Assembly: GCF_008831285.2 (NCBI RefSeq)
Contig: NC_045149.1
Span: 8,518,417 to 8,582,416 of the forward strand
Source of the DNA: Nymphaea colorata
Taxonomy: Eukaryota > Streptophyta > Magnoliopsida > Nymphaeales > Nymphaeaceae
DNA length: 64,000 nt
Direction of reading: 5' to 3'
Position numbers and translations under genes: made by a program. Positions 11,500 to 22,673 of this stretch are shown piece by piece (the stretch's first letter is position 1; each line of letters opens with the position of its first letter). The notes beneath the pieces were generated by a model that had not been told where the DNA came from, made no database searches, and was given only the letters and a program-made list of their open reading frames with translations.

Positions 11500-12560
11500 A
11501 AGTCATCCTTTTGCACACACAAATAGGGAAAATAAGAGAACAGAGTATCAAACATGACATGCTAGGCTTGGCCATATTTTTGACAAAAGCTTAAGGATAC
11601 TCGTCCAAAATCTCACTACAGATGGGCATTCATGCGATGCTTATGAAGTTTTCAAAGTCCATAGGCTTCTGTTTCACTCATATGCAGAATGGTCCTATCA
11701 ATTCTTTGAATTAGTGCACTCAGATGTTTGGGGGCCAGCCCTTGATGAATCATATGCAGGATATAGGTATTATGTATCTTTCATTGAAGATAAGGCTCGC
11801 ATGTTATGGATATTTTTTCTCAAAAATAAAAGTGAAGTTTTCATGATTTTTCAATAATTCTATAACATGATGCACACTCAATATGGAGTAAAAATAAAAA
11901 AAAAACTCTGTTCTGATAATGGAGGGGAATATGTAAATTAAAATTTTGAAGAGTTCATGAAAAGGAAAGGGATACAACCCCAATACACTTGTACTGGCAC
12001 CCCTTAGCAAAACATATGTGCAGAAAGAAAAAATATACAACTCCTTACTAGTGCCCATTCATGGATGATCGACATGAACGTTCCTTAACTTTTTTTGGGT
12101 AGATGTCATGGGTACCGCCTATTTCCTTACCAACGGAATTCCAAACTCAAGTATTGAAAATCAGGTTTCGTTAGAACTTCTTCTTCAAAGATCTATTTCT
12201 GTTTGACATCTAAAGGTATTTAGATGCAAGTGTTTGCACACATACAAGAAAAGTTTAGAAATAAACTTGTAAAACATCCTTGAAATGCATTTTCCTTGGC
12301 TATTCCATTAGAAAGAAGAGATACAAGTGCTTTGATCCTAGCTCAAAAAAACTGTTTGTGACTAGTGACATCAAGTTCTTTGAAAGTGAACCTTTCTATG
12401 AAGTACCAAGTCAAGGGGAGACCAATTGTTTGGCAGATGATCCAGCTCTCAATCCTTCACCTCCATTAGTTGATGTTTTTGAAGGCACTACCATCAGTGA
12501 CCAAAATCAACTGCCCACTAGTAATCCTACGAAGCTTTAAAACCAAAACCTAAGCAATGG
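11500..12560 (+). pseudogene. Copia D integrase remnant
   Basis: Broken frames read FELVHSDVWGP (first catalytic aspartate), YVSFIEDKARMLWIFFL, CSDNGGEYVN (second aspartate), then GIQPQYTCTGTP, followed by a degraded region around the glutamate. From 12280 an open frame carries KCIFLGYSIRKKRYKCFDP, the conserved segment after the copia integrase core. It continues into a serine/proline-rich linker that normally precedes reverse transcriptase. In-frame stops make it non-functional. Confidence 0.8.
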
Positions 12561-12949
12561 CTCTCAACCATCTTCAATATGTGAAACAAATTCTGAAATC
12601 AACTCCCAAAACAAAGTTGTGGAACAAAACCAAGCAACCCATCAACACCATTGGCGATCAACACATACTTCTAAACCACCATCTAAATTTGTTGAATTTT
12701 GTATCTGCCTATCATCTCAACATAATCACTCCATGGATAAATTCCTCACACTTGACAACATCTTACAAGTCCTATGTTCTAAACGTCTACTCCCACCAAG
12801 AGCCCTAAACCTACGAAGAAGCTTCAAAAAGCTCCCATGGGCAAAAGGCTACGAAGGAAGGGCTGTCGGCATTAGAACAAAAAGAGACCAGACTTGGGAC
12901 TTAGTTTCACTGCTGAAAGGAAAAAAAAAGTCATCTGGTGTACGTGGGC

Positions 12950-13029
12950 GTACATGATAAAACACCACAGTGACGGAACCATTGATTGGTATAATGCACG
13001 CCTGGTAGCAAAAGGGTTTACTCAGTATT
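12950..13029 (+). pseudogene. Copia D reverse transcriptase, first fragment only
   Basis: The frame DGTIDWYNARLVAKGFTQY is the N-terminal copia RT segment. It is followed directly by unrelated sequence, so the element is truncated here. Confidence 0.7.
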
Positions 13030-13229
13030 GATTATTACATAATTGAATTTCTTTTCTTTTGGAACTGATTTTGATATCTTTTGCATTAGATCATTTGTTT
13101 CTTCCTTCTTTTGAGCTTCAACCATGTTTCTTCAATTTGATCCAAGCACTCAACTTGATTTTGCAAGATTGGCATAAATAACGAATGAGCAGGATCGGCA
13201 ACCCTATCTCTAACATGCCCCTTGGATCA

Positions 13230-13835
13230 AATCTCCATTTCAACGATATTTAGCAATTCCTTAAGATGATGAAACCTTGGTCCTGGCAATGGCTTAGTGG
13301 AAATATCAGCTAATTGTTTTTCTGATTGAACATATTTAATCTCATTTTTATTTCTCTCAGGCAAAATGATAGCTAATTTCTATGTGTTTGGTCTGTGCAT
13401 GGAAAACTGGTTTTGCCACCAAATATGTTGCAATGTTGTCACACCACAAAATTGTTTTTTCCTTAGACTGAATTTTCAGATCTTTCATCAAGTTATTTAG
13501 ACACATCACTTTTGAATGGGCTCCTGCAATAGCCTTGAACTCTTCCTCTGTGCAAGTGTCCAATTTTTGTAACATAACCACCGGTGGATCTTCGGTTGTC
13601 TGAGCACCCAGCTCAATTTGTGTCAAAGTAAGCAGATAAAATGAAGGAATTAGATTTTCATCGTTCAAATCAATGCTGCATGGTACCTTTAAGATATCAT
13701 AAAGTTTTTTTGACATGAGTACAATGAGTCAAAGTAGGCTGGTGCAAGAACTAGGAAGCTTTATTTACTGCAAAAGTAATATTTGGGTATGTTGAAGTGA
13801 CATACTGAAGTGGCCCCACAATTTGCCTGTACTAA
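13230..13835 (-). pseudogene. Copia RT connection and RNase H fragment (copia G)
   Basis: The minus strand reads QIVGPLQYVTSTYPNITFAV (about 13828-13770), a degenerate KKTLxYLKGTM, then TTEDPP, TCTEEEFKAIAGAHSKVM, NNLMKDLKIQSKEK, WCDNIATYLVAKPVFHAQTK and HIEISYHF. This is the copia RT C-terminus and RNase H in correct order. It ends near 13230 with remains of the usual QLADISTKPLPG-type tail. It is opposite in orientation to copia D and therefore a separate insertion or an inverted piece. Confidence 0.82.
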
Positions 13836-14149
13836 GTTTCATTTTCCAACTTTTCACCATTTCTTCATGTTTGCTCACCTTAAAATATCTCTGACATATT
13901 TTCCCTGCAAGAGAAAAAATGGTAATAGACCCATCTATAATATTGAGGCATGGAGTTTGGACAATGAAATGATTAGGGGAATTCCACTTGATAAGACCCA
14001 AGTCATCAAAAGCATTTTGTGAATGAACTATAAAAGCTGTGTTATATATAAGCCTCAGCAGCATACCCATGCAGCCCATGGGAAAGCTCAAAGCCTCAAA
14101 CAATCACAAACATTTTGTGCAACAGTTTATATTTCTATGGAATAGAGCT

Positions 14150-14523
14150 TGAATGGATCATTGAAGCCTACTTAAGAGGATAATGCAGGACAAAGAAACT
14201 GCAGATGAAAAACAAATCTCCTTCCAAAAAGGAACAGAAGAAGAAACGTAAATAAAGAAGATCATCACAAAAGATGTATGTACAACAATAATTTTTGTGA
14301 CAATTTTTGACAACGAAATGAAGTTTTGAACGGTTTTTAGTGACAAGAAATTAAAAAAATACCGTCTGGACATAAAGATAGCATTATGAGTGCAACACCA
14401 CACGCAACGCATGTGGACAAAAGAGATCGATATTTTTGAGGCCTTATTGAATGAACCTGTAACTTTGTCTCTCTGCTTAACTCTCTCCACCAAACACCCA
14501 CATGTGAACAGCCATTCTAACAC
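14150..14523 (-). repeat. Copia 3' LTR (copia F), minus strand
   Basis: The minus-strand sequence TTTTCAAGGTGGGG is a typical copia polypurine tract. It is directly followed by TGTTAGAATGG, a typical LTR start at 14523. The distal end is uncertain (about 14150). The open frame across it (14158-14523) is just LTR sequence. Confidence 0.55.
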
Positions 14524-14671
14524 CCCACCTTGAAAAGTTTAGTCTTGTTACTAATATTGTAAGGGTTCTTGGTAGACATATAAGCGGAGTTGTTAAATAA
14601 TTGGTTGTCTTGTTTCGTAACCTTTTTAGTTTGGAACTGAAGTTGTTAGATGGCGAGTTGAAATGGATCAA
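14524..14671 (-). pseudogene. Copia F pol 3' end
   Basis: The frame before the polypurine tract reads SSKLKRLRNK and TLTILVTRLNFSRWG, resembling the last residues of copia RNase H that run into the polypurine tract. Upstream coding sequence is missing. Confidence 0.45.
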
Positions 14672-16254
14672 ACCAAGGGCTCGTGCCAGGTGGAGGAGTG
14701 GGCTTGGTTGTTACAGCCATATTTTTGTCCCTATTTAACTCAGAAACCTGCCCCAGTGGCAGAGGCTTAAGCTGGTTGGCACAGGGCATTGTCTGAAGGT
14801 GTGCCTTTATTCGGTTCCCATGGGCATTATATTCTTAGGCCATACAAGGCATGTTAGCCTTGTAATCAACGGTGCACCATTTTATGCTGAGGCTTTGACG
14901 ATAGGTAAGTTAAATTTGGAATACTGAATTGGTTCACAAGTTGGAAAAATAATTAGGGACAGAGAATGCTGTGCTTCACTTTAATTGTTATTTGAACAAA
15001 AAGATCATAATCAACTTTTGGTAAAAGTTATGTCTTGGTACGAGTGGGGATAGCATTTCTCTTCTACATGTCCATGGATATAATTTTTAACATATTATTG
15101 GATGGATAAACCACAGAAAAATCAAAAGGTTGCATTGTATACAAGTGCTAACAGAACTATCAATTTCTAACATATTGGGAAGCTTCAATTCATTTTCCAA
15201 CAAAAAATGGATTTTCGTCAATCGAATAATTAATTACTGAACAAATTTTCTGGGATTAATAGTACTTTTCTAGAAGGCTAAATCATGTTAGCGAGCATAG
15301 ATAAAATATACATAAAATTTAGGAAATTGTCAAGTTGATCCGGACTCTATGCTTCTTGTTTTCCATATGAACATTTATTTGATAAAGTAAAATTAGCGAC
15401 TCTCAATGGTGTAGCACAACCGGGAGGCAGGGCAGTTCACACACTCAATGGGTTCAGATTTGAATCCTATAGTCACTATCAACGGGAAGCATTATTCCTA
15501 TGGGCTGCAAAAGGTAGTAACTATGATACCCAAGTTGAATGATGTACAACAGGTCTAACCTGGCTATGGTCCAGTCAAAAGCTTCAAGGCATTATGACAT
15601 ATGACCTTAGAGATTTTATGCCAAATTTCTGCTAAATAAACATTAAAAAAAGGGAAGAAGAATAAGGCGCTTTAAACAATTCTTTCTCAAATGTTTTTCT
15701 TTATGTTCATATAAAATTAAATTGACCAACCATTGACAACACGTGAAAAGGTGAAAAAGAAAAGAAAGAACAATCAGCTTACATTTCTTGAAATCTCAAC
15801 AAAACTGCCTGCATGCACATGTAGATTAACAGTGAAAATCTCAATCAAACACCACCATTACCATCCAAGCTGCTACCACAACATCACCACACTGAGCACC
15901 GGATTCAGCAGATCCAAATTTAATGTTGGTCTACACTATTTTTTATCCCTTTCATAGAAACAAATATGATGAAAATTGGTGCGTCTTTAACTATGCCAAA
16001 CCTAGTGCTTGCAATCTGATGTGGAGCATAACTTGTCCTTGACTTATATATTTTAATAAATTTCCAATTCTCCCATTTTAAAAAAAAAAAGTTCTTGCTC
16101 TATGAATGCCATTCTTCTTTTTGGCTAGTAATAATAAATATGAAAAGAATAGACAAATTAAAAGCTTGAAAGAGCTAGAAGATATTTCTTGCGGCTACCG
16201 ATCGAAGAATAAAACAACATAAATTGAAAGGGCTAGAGGATATTTCTAACGGCT
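14672..16254. other. Gene-poor stretch with a possible SINE-like core
   Basis: No coding feature is supported. The only structured element noticed is a tRNA-like A/B box pair (15412-15467), given separately. Confidence 0.4.
15412..15467 (+). repeat. tRNA-like A box/B box pair, possible SINE remnant
   Basis: TAGCACAACCGG matches the Pol III A-box consensus TRGYNNARNNGG exactly. GATTTGAATCC, 45 bases further on, matches the B-box consensus GGTTCGAATCC at 9 of 11 positions. It does not fold as a proper tRNA by eye, and no second copy was found in the window. Confidence 0.25.
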
Positions 16255-16475
16255 TTCGGAATGCGACTCTCCTCGGTTCATTGTTCTACTATCACCTTTG
16301 CTCTTTAATCTCACTATTGAGAGTCTCGCAATGCTCTTCGCTAGGGCAGCTTCAGCATATTTTCTATCCACACCTTCAGTCAGTTCCTTTAAATAACACC
16401 TTGTTCAATATGCCGATGACATTATTGTCTTAAGTAAGACTGTTAATCAGCAGATAGCATGAAACTTTGTTCCTT
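16255..16475 (+). pseudogene. LINE (non-LTR) reverse transcriptase fragment
   Basis: One frame reads LSPLLFNLTIESLAMLFARAAS, resembling the LINE RT block SPLLFNL. After a frameshift the next reads QYADDIIVLS, the catalytic YADD box. The spacing fits a plant L1-type ORF2. It is a short orphan fragment with frameshifts. Confidence 0.7.
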
Positions 16476-17049
16476 TTGCATTTTTTAAAGGTTTTGGAAC
16501 CAACCAATTAATGATTCCAAGTGGTCCGTCATGCTTTTTATCATAATGGTATCTATAAGGTAGTCAATTCACATTTCTTAGCGTACCTCTCAAGCTTGGA
16601 GGGTTAAGTATTGTCGCATATATCTTTTACTTATACGGCAAGGTATTTCTGGGGTATAATATGGTAAAATTAAATTTCTTGAGAAAATCTCAGTAAATTT
16701 CAAAAATTTTAAAAGCTAAACAGAAAATGTGAAAAATCAGAAAATAAAAAATCTGGTGACCAAGAAACATAAAAACATGAAAAAATGTGAATAAATGCAA
16801 AAAAGGAAAAAAAAATAATGCACGAATAAAATGCATTTACATAGTTTGCTTTTTATTTTGGCGTGTTTTTTAAAAAACTGGTTTTTGCTCATTTTTTTCG
16901 GCTGACTTGTTTTTAATGTTTTGTTGGAGTTATTTTTATTATATGTGACAATGGGACCAACACAGCTGACTGGGTGTCTTTTTTTGCATCCATTACTCTT
17001 TGGATGAATTTCATTTTAATGATATTTGTTAAATATCGTGTTTGACTAT

Positions 17050-17500
17050 CTGTACATAACAAAAGAAAAGGAAAGAAAAAAATATTTAGATTTACTTAAT
17101 GATTATATTCTTAATATTCTATATATAATTCAATTATACATGTAATGTAGCTGGTTTGGCAGGCTGTGTATATTTTGGTGCATTCCCTGTTCGATTCCAG
17201 TGAGAACTACTCTCCAAATTAATGGTGATGAGAGGTGGGCAGAGCAGTTGCGATAGTGGCTCAAGTGAAGAGTGTTATGGTTTTATGACACCTCTCTTCT
17301 CTTCTCTTTCTTTTTTCTCCCTACTCCTTGCCTCATTCTTGGCCCATGACCAAAACCTAAAAGATAGAAAAATACATATATCTATTAAAGGTTAAAATTG
17401 TCATATTTTTTTATAATGCTTTTGGTGTCCACTCAATCTCTTGAATGAAGGATTGGAGATCTACTAGTTTTTCCTCTCTCGCCACAACAATTTTCAATTG
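17050..17500 (+). repeat. Dispersed repeat, copy 1
   Basis: Matches 20555-20920 in order and orientation: AAAAGGAAAGAAA, a TTTAGATTTA block, CAATTATA, a CT-rich stretch with CCTTGCCTC, GGGTTAAAAT-like, TGTCCACTC and GGTTGGAGAT-like segments. Copy 1 has an extra tRNA-like stretch (GTAGCTGGTTTGG and TGTTCGATTCC near 17148-17200) that copy 2 lacks. The family is unknown. Confidence 0.6.
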
Positions 17501-20085
17501 CTCTAACCATTGGCAGAGACCCTTTTGAGCGGTAGGCAATTCATATGCCGCCAAAGATCTTTACCGGTGTGCTTTGTTCTCGACAAGGGCCCTCATGTTG
17601 GCAGCCTGTACCAAAGATTTCATCAGATCTATATTTGGCTTTCCTTTCCGAAATTTGGACCTCTGAAATGAACCTAATTGAAATGATACAGAAAGGAATC
17701 TGATGATTGCTTACGCGATCTCATAACCAAAAAAATCAATTGGAGATGGTTTGAAAATTTATAAATCATGATTCCCATATCTGCAATCCAAGGCATTCTT
17801 ATGATTTAGCATATCACAAAGCACACCTTGTGGTGAATACAAATAGAAGGTTACTCCATAACTTAGTATAATAGTATTTACATAAAAACTCAAAAGCCTT
17901 AAATACGCAAACAACAGAGTGATGCACAACATGATTCACCTTCTGCCAAAAGCCGAATTATATAAGCCATACAAATAAAAAATTGAAACCTAGAGCAATC
18001 TTCAAAACCCAACTATAAATGCAACTAGATAACTATATTAGAGGCAGGAAAAAATATGCCATCCATTCACCAAGGTTTTTTGTTCTTCCATTTAGTTATG
18101 TCTCTCTCTCTTTCTCTCTCTGTTCTTCAACTTGCAATGGTGCAATGGTTTTAAAGTGAGGGCCAGTAAGCAGCCAGTCCCTATTTTGTCCTTATAAAAG
18201 AGTTTTTTTTTTTTTTTTTACTTGGTTAGAGGTATTTTTGTCATTATACACCTCTGTGCATAACTTTTTGCCTGGTATAATGACCAAAGTAGCCTTAATT
18301 AAAGTAACAAAGAGTGTTTTTTTACAAGATAAAAAGAGGTTATGAAAAAAGTTAAAAGTCCAACAATCTAATTTTCAAAATACCCCAACCCACCCCCCCC
18401 CCCCCCCCCATTTTTTTTTCAAGCGTGGAGCCCTGTTAAATCTTGCATGAACTACTTGCTCATGCCTCCAAACAATATGGGTTGCTTGGGAGTTGGGACA
18501 TTATTTGCGTGCCTGAAGCCAAGGGTAGTTTAGATGCTCCCGATTTGTTTCAGAGTATTGCTCCGGTTTTTAACCAGTGACATGTCATTTTGTCGCGCCA
18601 TAGGTCTACAAATAAACTATTCTGAAAAATATCAGCTTCCTTTGGACTTGATGGCTTTCTATGTCACGTCTTCTAGCTTCAAAAAAGTCATTCTCAGAAT
18701 AAGGTCCAAATGCAGTGCAACTTGCAGTCGTAGAGCCTGGCCAGGAGTTGTGTTTTATGTCAGAGGGCTCTCAAGAGAAGGTTGCATGCACCGGGCACCC
18801 GGTATGCAGTAAAGGAGTAAAGGACATTTTGGTAATTTATTAAAAAAAGTTTTGTATAGTTTTTTTTTTTACTTTTTTCATTTTCATTTTTGTCTTTAAT
18901 TCAGTGTGAACTAAAAGTATTTTAGTCATTAACCATAATGTGCACAAAAATTCGTGCACACGGCACATATAACCAGGTTTGGCTGAGGAAAGCTCATGCC
19001 TTCGTTTTGGAGCTGTGTGGAAGTTCAGAAACAGATTCCCGCATTGTGAAATCCGCCTTCGCCTATGGTTTCATGCACCCTCTTCTTTTCCGTGTGATCA
19101 TCAAAATCTTTGGTCTCCAAAGCATTTCTGGATCTAATTATTTACATTTTTTTTGGCCAATATCGCTTCACTATTATTGGTGGCTGATTTGATGATGCCT
19201 AATAATATTTTCTTTCAAAGGCATTACGGTGATTTTCAGGTTCTGCCTTTCCATCTTCGGGCTGATATTCCTCTAAAAATCTTGTTGGCTTTCTTATCTT
19301 ATTGCGTGCATGCAGCCTTATTTTATTGAATTGTTGTAGGTTTTTTCATCCATTAATTTTTGGATGCATTTCATTTTAATGCATGATATTCGGTTTTTTT
19401 CTCTCTGGTCTCTTTCTCTCTCATGTTAATAAGTTTACCTTTGAATGAGTAGGAGGTTAACAAGACACCGCCGGACCCCTTCCAGCTCCTCCAACCCCAC
19501 CTCATTCCCCATACCTTTGGAGTCTTGGGCTGCATCTGGACCTGGATAGATTAAGACAAAAATTTATTGGACACAGCTATTTAAGAAGTTTCACAAGCAG
19601 AGAGATTTTCAGGTAAAAAGTCAATTGTGTGTGCAACGGGGGCCAAGTCAAAAGGGGAACACCACCCCACCCCCTGACATTTACACAAAATTTCACTTGG
19701 CCTTGGTGAAAGTTTCACAATTACATGGTGGCCCCTCGGAAAAAAAAATCTAGGTACATTCCTGGTGGGCAGTTTCACTGAGGATGGTGATGGCTAGTTA
19801 ACCATTGAACTGGATGTGGCTCTACCACACTGGAGAACCATATCTTCCCTTCATATTCCACCTTGATGCTACAGCAAGTTGACTACATTCACATGTTGGA
19901 GACCCAACAAGATCAGGATAGGCAGCTAGCATACCCAAATCCTCAAACCTTATCTAAAGGAGTCTGAGTTGAGAAAACACCTTTGATGATTTTGTCCACT
20001 TTAGTGAAGATCTTCAACTCCACAAATGTCAGCAATTATGACTGATCGATCCATTCAGTCCTTTTTCCTTAGAGATTTTGGATGG
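17501..20085. other. Gene-poor stretch
   Basis: No coding family was recognised. It contains a poly-C/poly-T tract at about 18388-18420 and AT-rich DNA. Short open frames at 18534-18812 and 18938-19192 show no family features. Confidence 0.4.
18391..18420 (+). repeat. Poly-C tract followed by poly-T
   Basis: About 18 consecutive C, then AT and a T-run. The length may be unreliable in the assembly because homopolymers are error-prone. Confidence 0.8.
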
Positions 20086-20475
20086 GACTGCACACAAGTC
20101 GGTTGACTCTTGCTCAAGAGCTAGAGTCTGACTTGACAAACTTTAGCTTCAGATCGGCTCAAACTCAACTCGAGTCAAGCTCTATAGAATAGGCTTGAAC
20201 TCAAATCAACAATACAGCGTTGAGCTCAAGCTCGACTCGTTTAACCCATTTAACTTGTTCCTCTTAAGTTAGCATGTCTCGTTTCATTTAACTCGTTAAT
20301 TCATTTAACTATTTTCTCATTATATTTCAGAATTCATTATGTAGTCGAGTCAAGTTGAGTTTTTACATCTCGAACTCAACTCATTTAATTTTTCAAGAAC
20401 GGGTCAAGTTCAAGTCGAGTTTTGACAAGTTCAAGTTAAGCTCAAGTAGGCTTGACTTGTTGTGCAGCCCTAATT
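20086..20475. mobile_element. Small palindromic MITE-like element
   Basis: The left end is GGGACTGCACACAAGTCGG. The right end, read in reverse complement, is TAGGGCTGCACAACAAGTC, giving terminal inverted repeats of about 18 bases. The interior is full of CTCGAGTC/AAGCTCGA-like words. No coding sequence is present. A target duplication is not clear. A related end (TAGGGCTGCACACGAGCC) occurs at 60029. Confidence 0.5.
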
Positions 20476-20554
20476 TTAGGCCATGATTGAATGAAAAACA
20501 AAATATTTTATGCATACTTATATAAGAGAGGGAAAACCTAAGGAATTATTACAG

Positions 20555-20751
20555 TACACAAAACAAAAGGAAAGGAAAGAAAATTATTTAGATTTAGTTA
20601 TAATAATATTTTTCATATTTTATAACTCAATTATATATGTAGCATAGCTAGTCATGCAGTGGAGCATATATGGCTTTATGGCCCTCCTCTTCCCTTCTTT
20701 CTCTTTTTTTTCTCTCATTCCCTTGCCTCGTTCTGCAGTCATGACCTAAAA

Positions 20752-20825
<74 letters not shown>

Positions 20826-20920
20826 GGGTTAAAATAGTTATTTCTCAAAATACTTTTTCTGATCTGTCCACTCTTCCTGAAGGGTTGGAGATACACCAGT
20901 TTTTCCTCTCTTTCTCACCC
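20555..20920 (+). repeat. Dispersed repeat, copy 2
   Basis: Counterpart of 17050-17500. It contains the long AT microsatellite (20754-20822) where copy 1 has only a short ATACATATATC stretch, so the microsatellite grew inside this copy. Confidence 0.6.
20754..20822. repeat. (AT)n microsatellite
   Basis: About 68 bases of uninterrupted TA dinucleotides. Confidence 0.95.
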
Positions 20921-21796
20921 TGTTTCTCTCTCTCTCTCTCTTTTCTTCCTTTCCTTTGTTTTCCATTCATACACAGTGACGTTTTTTCATCTTTTTCCTT
21001 CGTAATCACCGAATCACACTTACCAGCTATTTGTTTATTTAATTTCTTTTCTTGTGTTTTCCTCCATCTAAGCATGCTATTGATCTACGTGAACTAGCTG
21101 CCAACGAACACAAACCAAAGCATCTTGACAGATACTCTTTCCGCCAATTTATTATTTATTCATATAATAGTTTTAATTTTGTTGTCTACACACTGTAAAC
21201 AGAAATATTTTCTACTGAAAATAAAAATAGAAAATCTTAACAAACAGCTGGTGGCTTTATAGCCCAGTCTCCAACAATCTTGATGCAGAGCTTCTGTTAA
21301 CACCCCAAATTTTTTCACATCAAAATTGAAGCAATGTGAAAATTTCACAAAAGAATTGTGAAAATTTGCAATTTCAAAGCCAATTTCGAATCTAAAGAAC
21401 AATTAGTTTCAAATCGTGAATTTAACCTGATACATGAATCCCAATGCAGGACTACGAGTCCAGATTCAATTGCAAATGTCATTTGAAATCCAAATCCAAT
21501 TGCAAAATGCAAATTTTGACTTAGATCCAAGAATTGGATCTAATTCAGTCTAAAATGCTACGTGGGACCCATGTGTGGGCCCCACCTAGCCCGTGTGGTC
21601 AAGAGCCCCCCAGGGGCCATGCCCCCTCCATGTCAAAAAAATAATAAATAAATATTTTCTCTCAAATTAATTGAAGAAAAGTCATTTTCAAGAAGAAATA
21701 AAGGAGAAACCTAAGAAAAGAGATGTCTCTCTCTCTTCTTTAAGCAGGTCCTCCTTAAAGAAAAAAAATCATTTTCAAGGAAGCAATTACTAAACT

Positions 21797-22132
21797 GGTC
21801 AAACTCACATAACCTACTTAATCCAAGTAGGTTTGACCCGGGTGCACTCAAATGTGGTGCCAATTCCAGCTAGGTTCGGTCACCATGGGCTCAACACAGT
21901 CAAAACGTAAGTCTGTCTCATGATCCAATTAATGGACGAAAATAGACTTTGACTGAACCAAACCCACTTTGACTAAACTCAGTCAAAGTACAATTTAGCT
22001 CAATTAAGAGCTTTCTTGACCCAAATTTATCAAATTACCTCAAATAAAGTCAAACTACTTGCAAATGAGCTTTGACTTTGGTCAATTGGTCGAAATTGAT
22101 CAATTTGGACAATTTTGCCCTTCTGCGGTCAA
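21797..22132. promoter_or_regulatory. Array of W-box cores in U3 of element A
   Basis: Eleven TTGACY/RGTCAA cores can be read at 21797, 21833, 21899, 21949, 21969, 21981, 22016, 22049, 22072, 22080 and 22127, on both strands. TTGACC/T is the established WRKY transcription factor target. The array lies roughly 0.5-0.9 kb upstream of the TATA box. Binding and stress response are inference. Confidence 0.6.
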
Positions 22133-22666
22133 CTTAAGATTAAAAAGCCTAAAATGGTTTATGAAAGGCAAATAAATATTTGAATTTGTCAAATGCATGA
22201 ATCAAATACCAAATTTAAATTGAATTTCTCAAGTGAAAGTTTGATTGAGTTGAAATCCATTTTCAATCAAGTTTTGGACGAAAATACCCTTTTCGAACCA
22301 AATTTGATAAAATTTTTAAATTTTATTAAAATTTAAATTTAATTATCATAATTCAATGGCATTTGGAGCTTAGTAACTAGGTTTTAACCTTATAAGCTCG
22401 ATTTCAAACAAAAAATAAATAAATAGTACAAAATAAGGGCAAAACCCTGTGCAAGGGCATTTTTGTCCAAAATTTTGGTCAAAATGGTCACCTAGGTCTG
22501 AACCCATGTTGGCCAAACCTAGCCCAGCCCACCTAGCTCGTGGAAATGGGCTGAGAAATGGTCAATTAGAGCCTTTAAAGTCTATTTAACTCATTTTACA
22601 AGTCCTTAAGGTCTTAAGCAAGTTCCCAAGGTGAGTTAAGAAGGTGGTTGAACCCACCTCCTCCTC

Positions 22667-22673
22667 TATATAA
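22667..22673 (+). promoter_or_regulatory. TATA box of element A 5' LTR
   Basis: CTATATAAACC in a CT-rich context, conserved in the 3' LTR (35848) and the solo LTR. Transcription of the element probably starts about 25-35 bases further on. Confidence 0.65.

Larger units (their letters stand above)
10074..13029 (+). mobile_element. Truncated Ty1/copia element (copia D)
   Basis: This runs from the primer binding site through gag, zinc knuckle, protease and integrase to the first RT segment (ARLVAKGFTQY), ending abruptly near 13029. The remaining RT, RNase H and 3' LTR are missing from this strand. Many stops and shifts are present. Its gag is related to that of copia C (compare ENDVVMSWLINSM with ENDIVMSWLLNFM). 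Confidence 0.8.

Noticed and set aside
15412-15467. Functional tRNA gene
   Set aside because: Only A/B-box-like words are present; no cloverleaf or CCA-ready stem was seen, so it is listed only as a weak SINE-like remnant.
18534-19192. Two open frames of 92 and 84 codons
   Set aside because: No domain, no partner frames, compositionally like flanking non-coding DNA.
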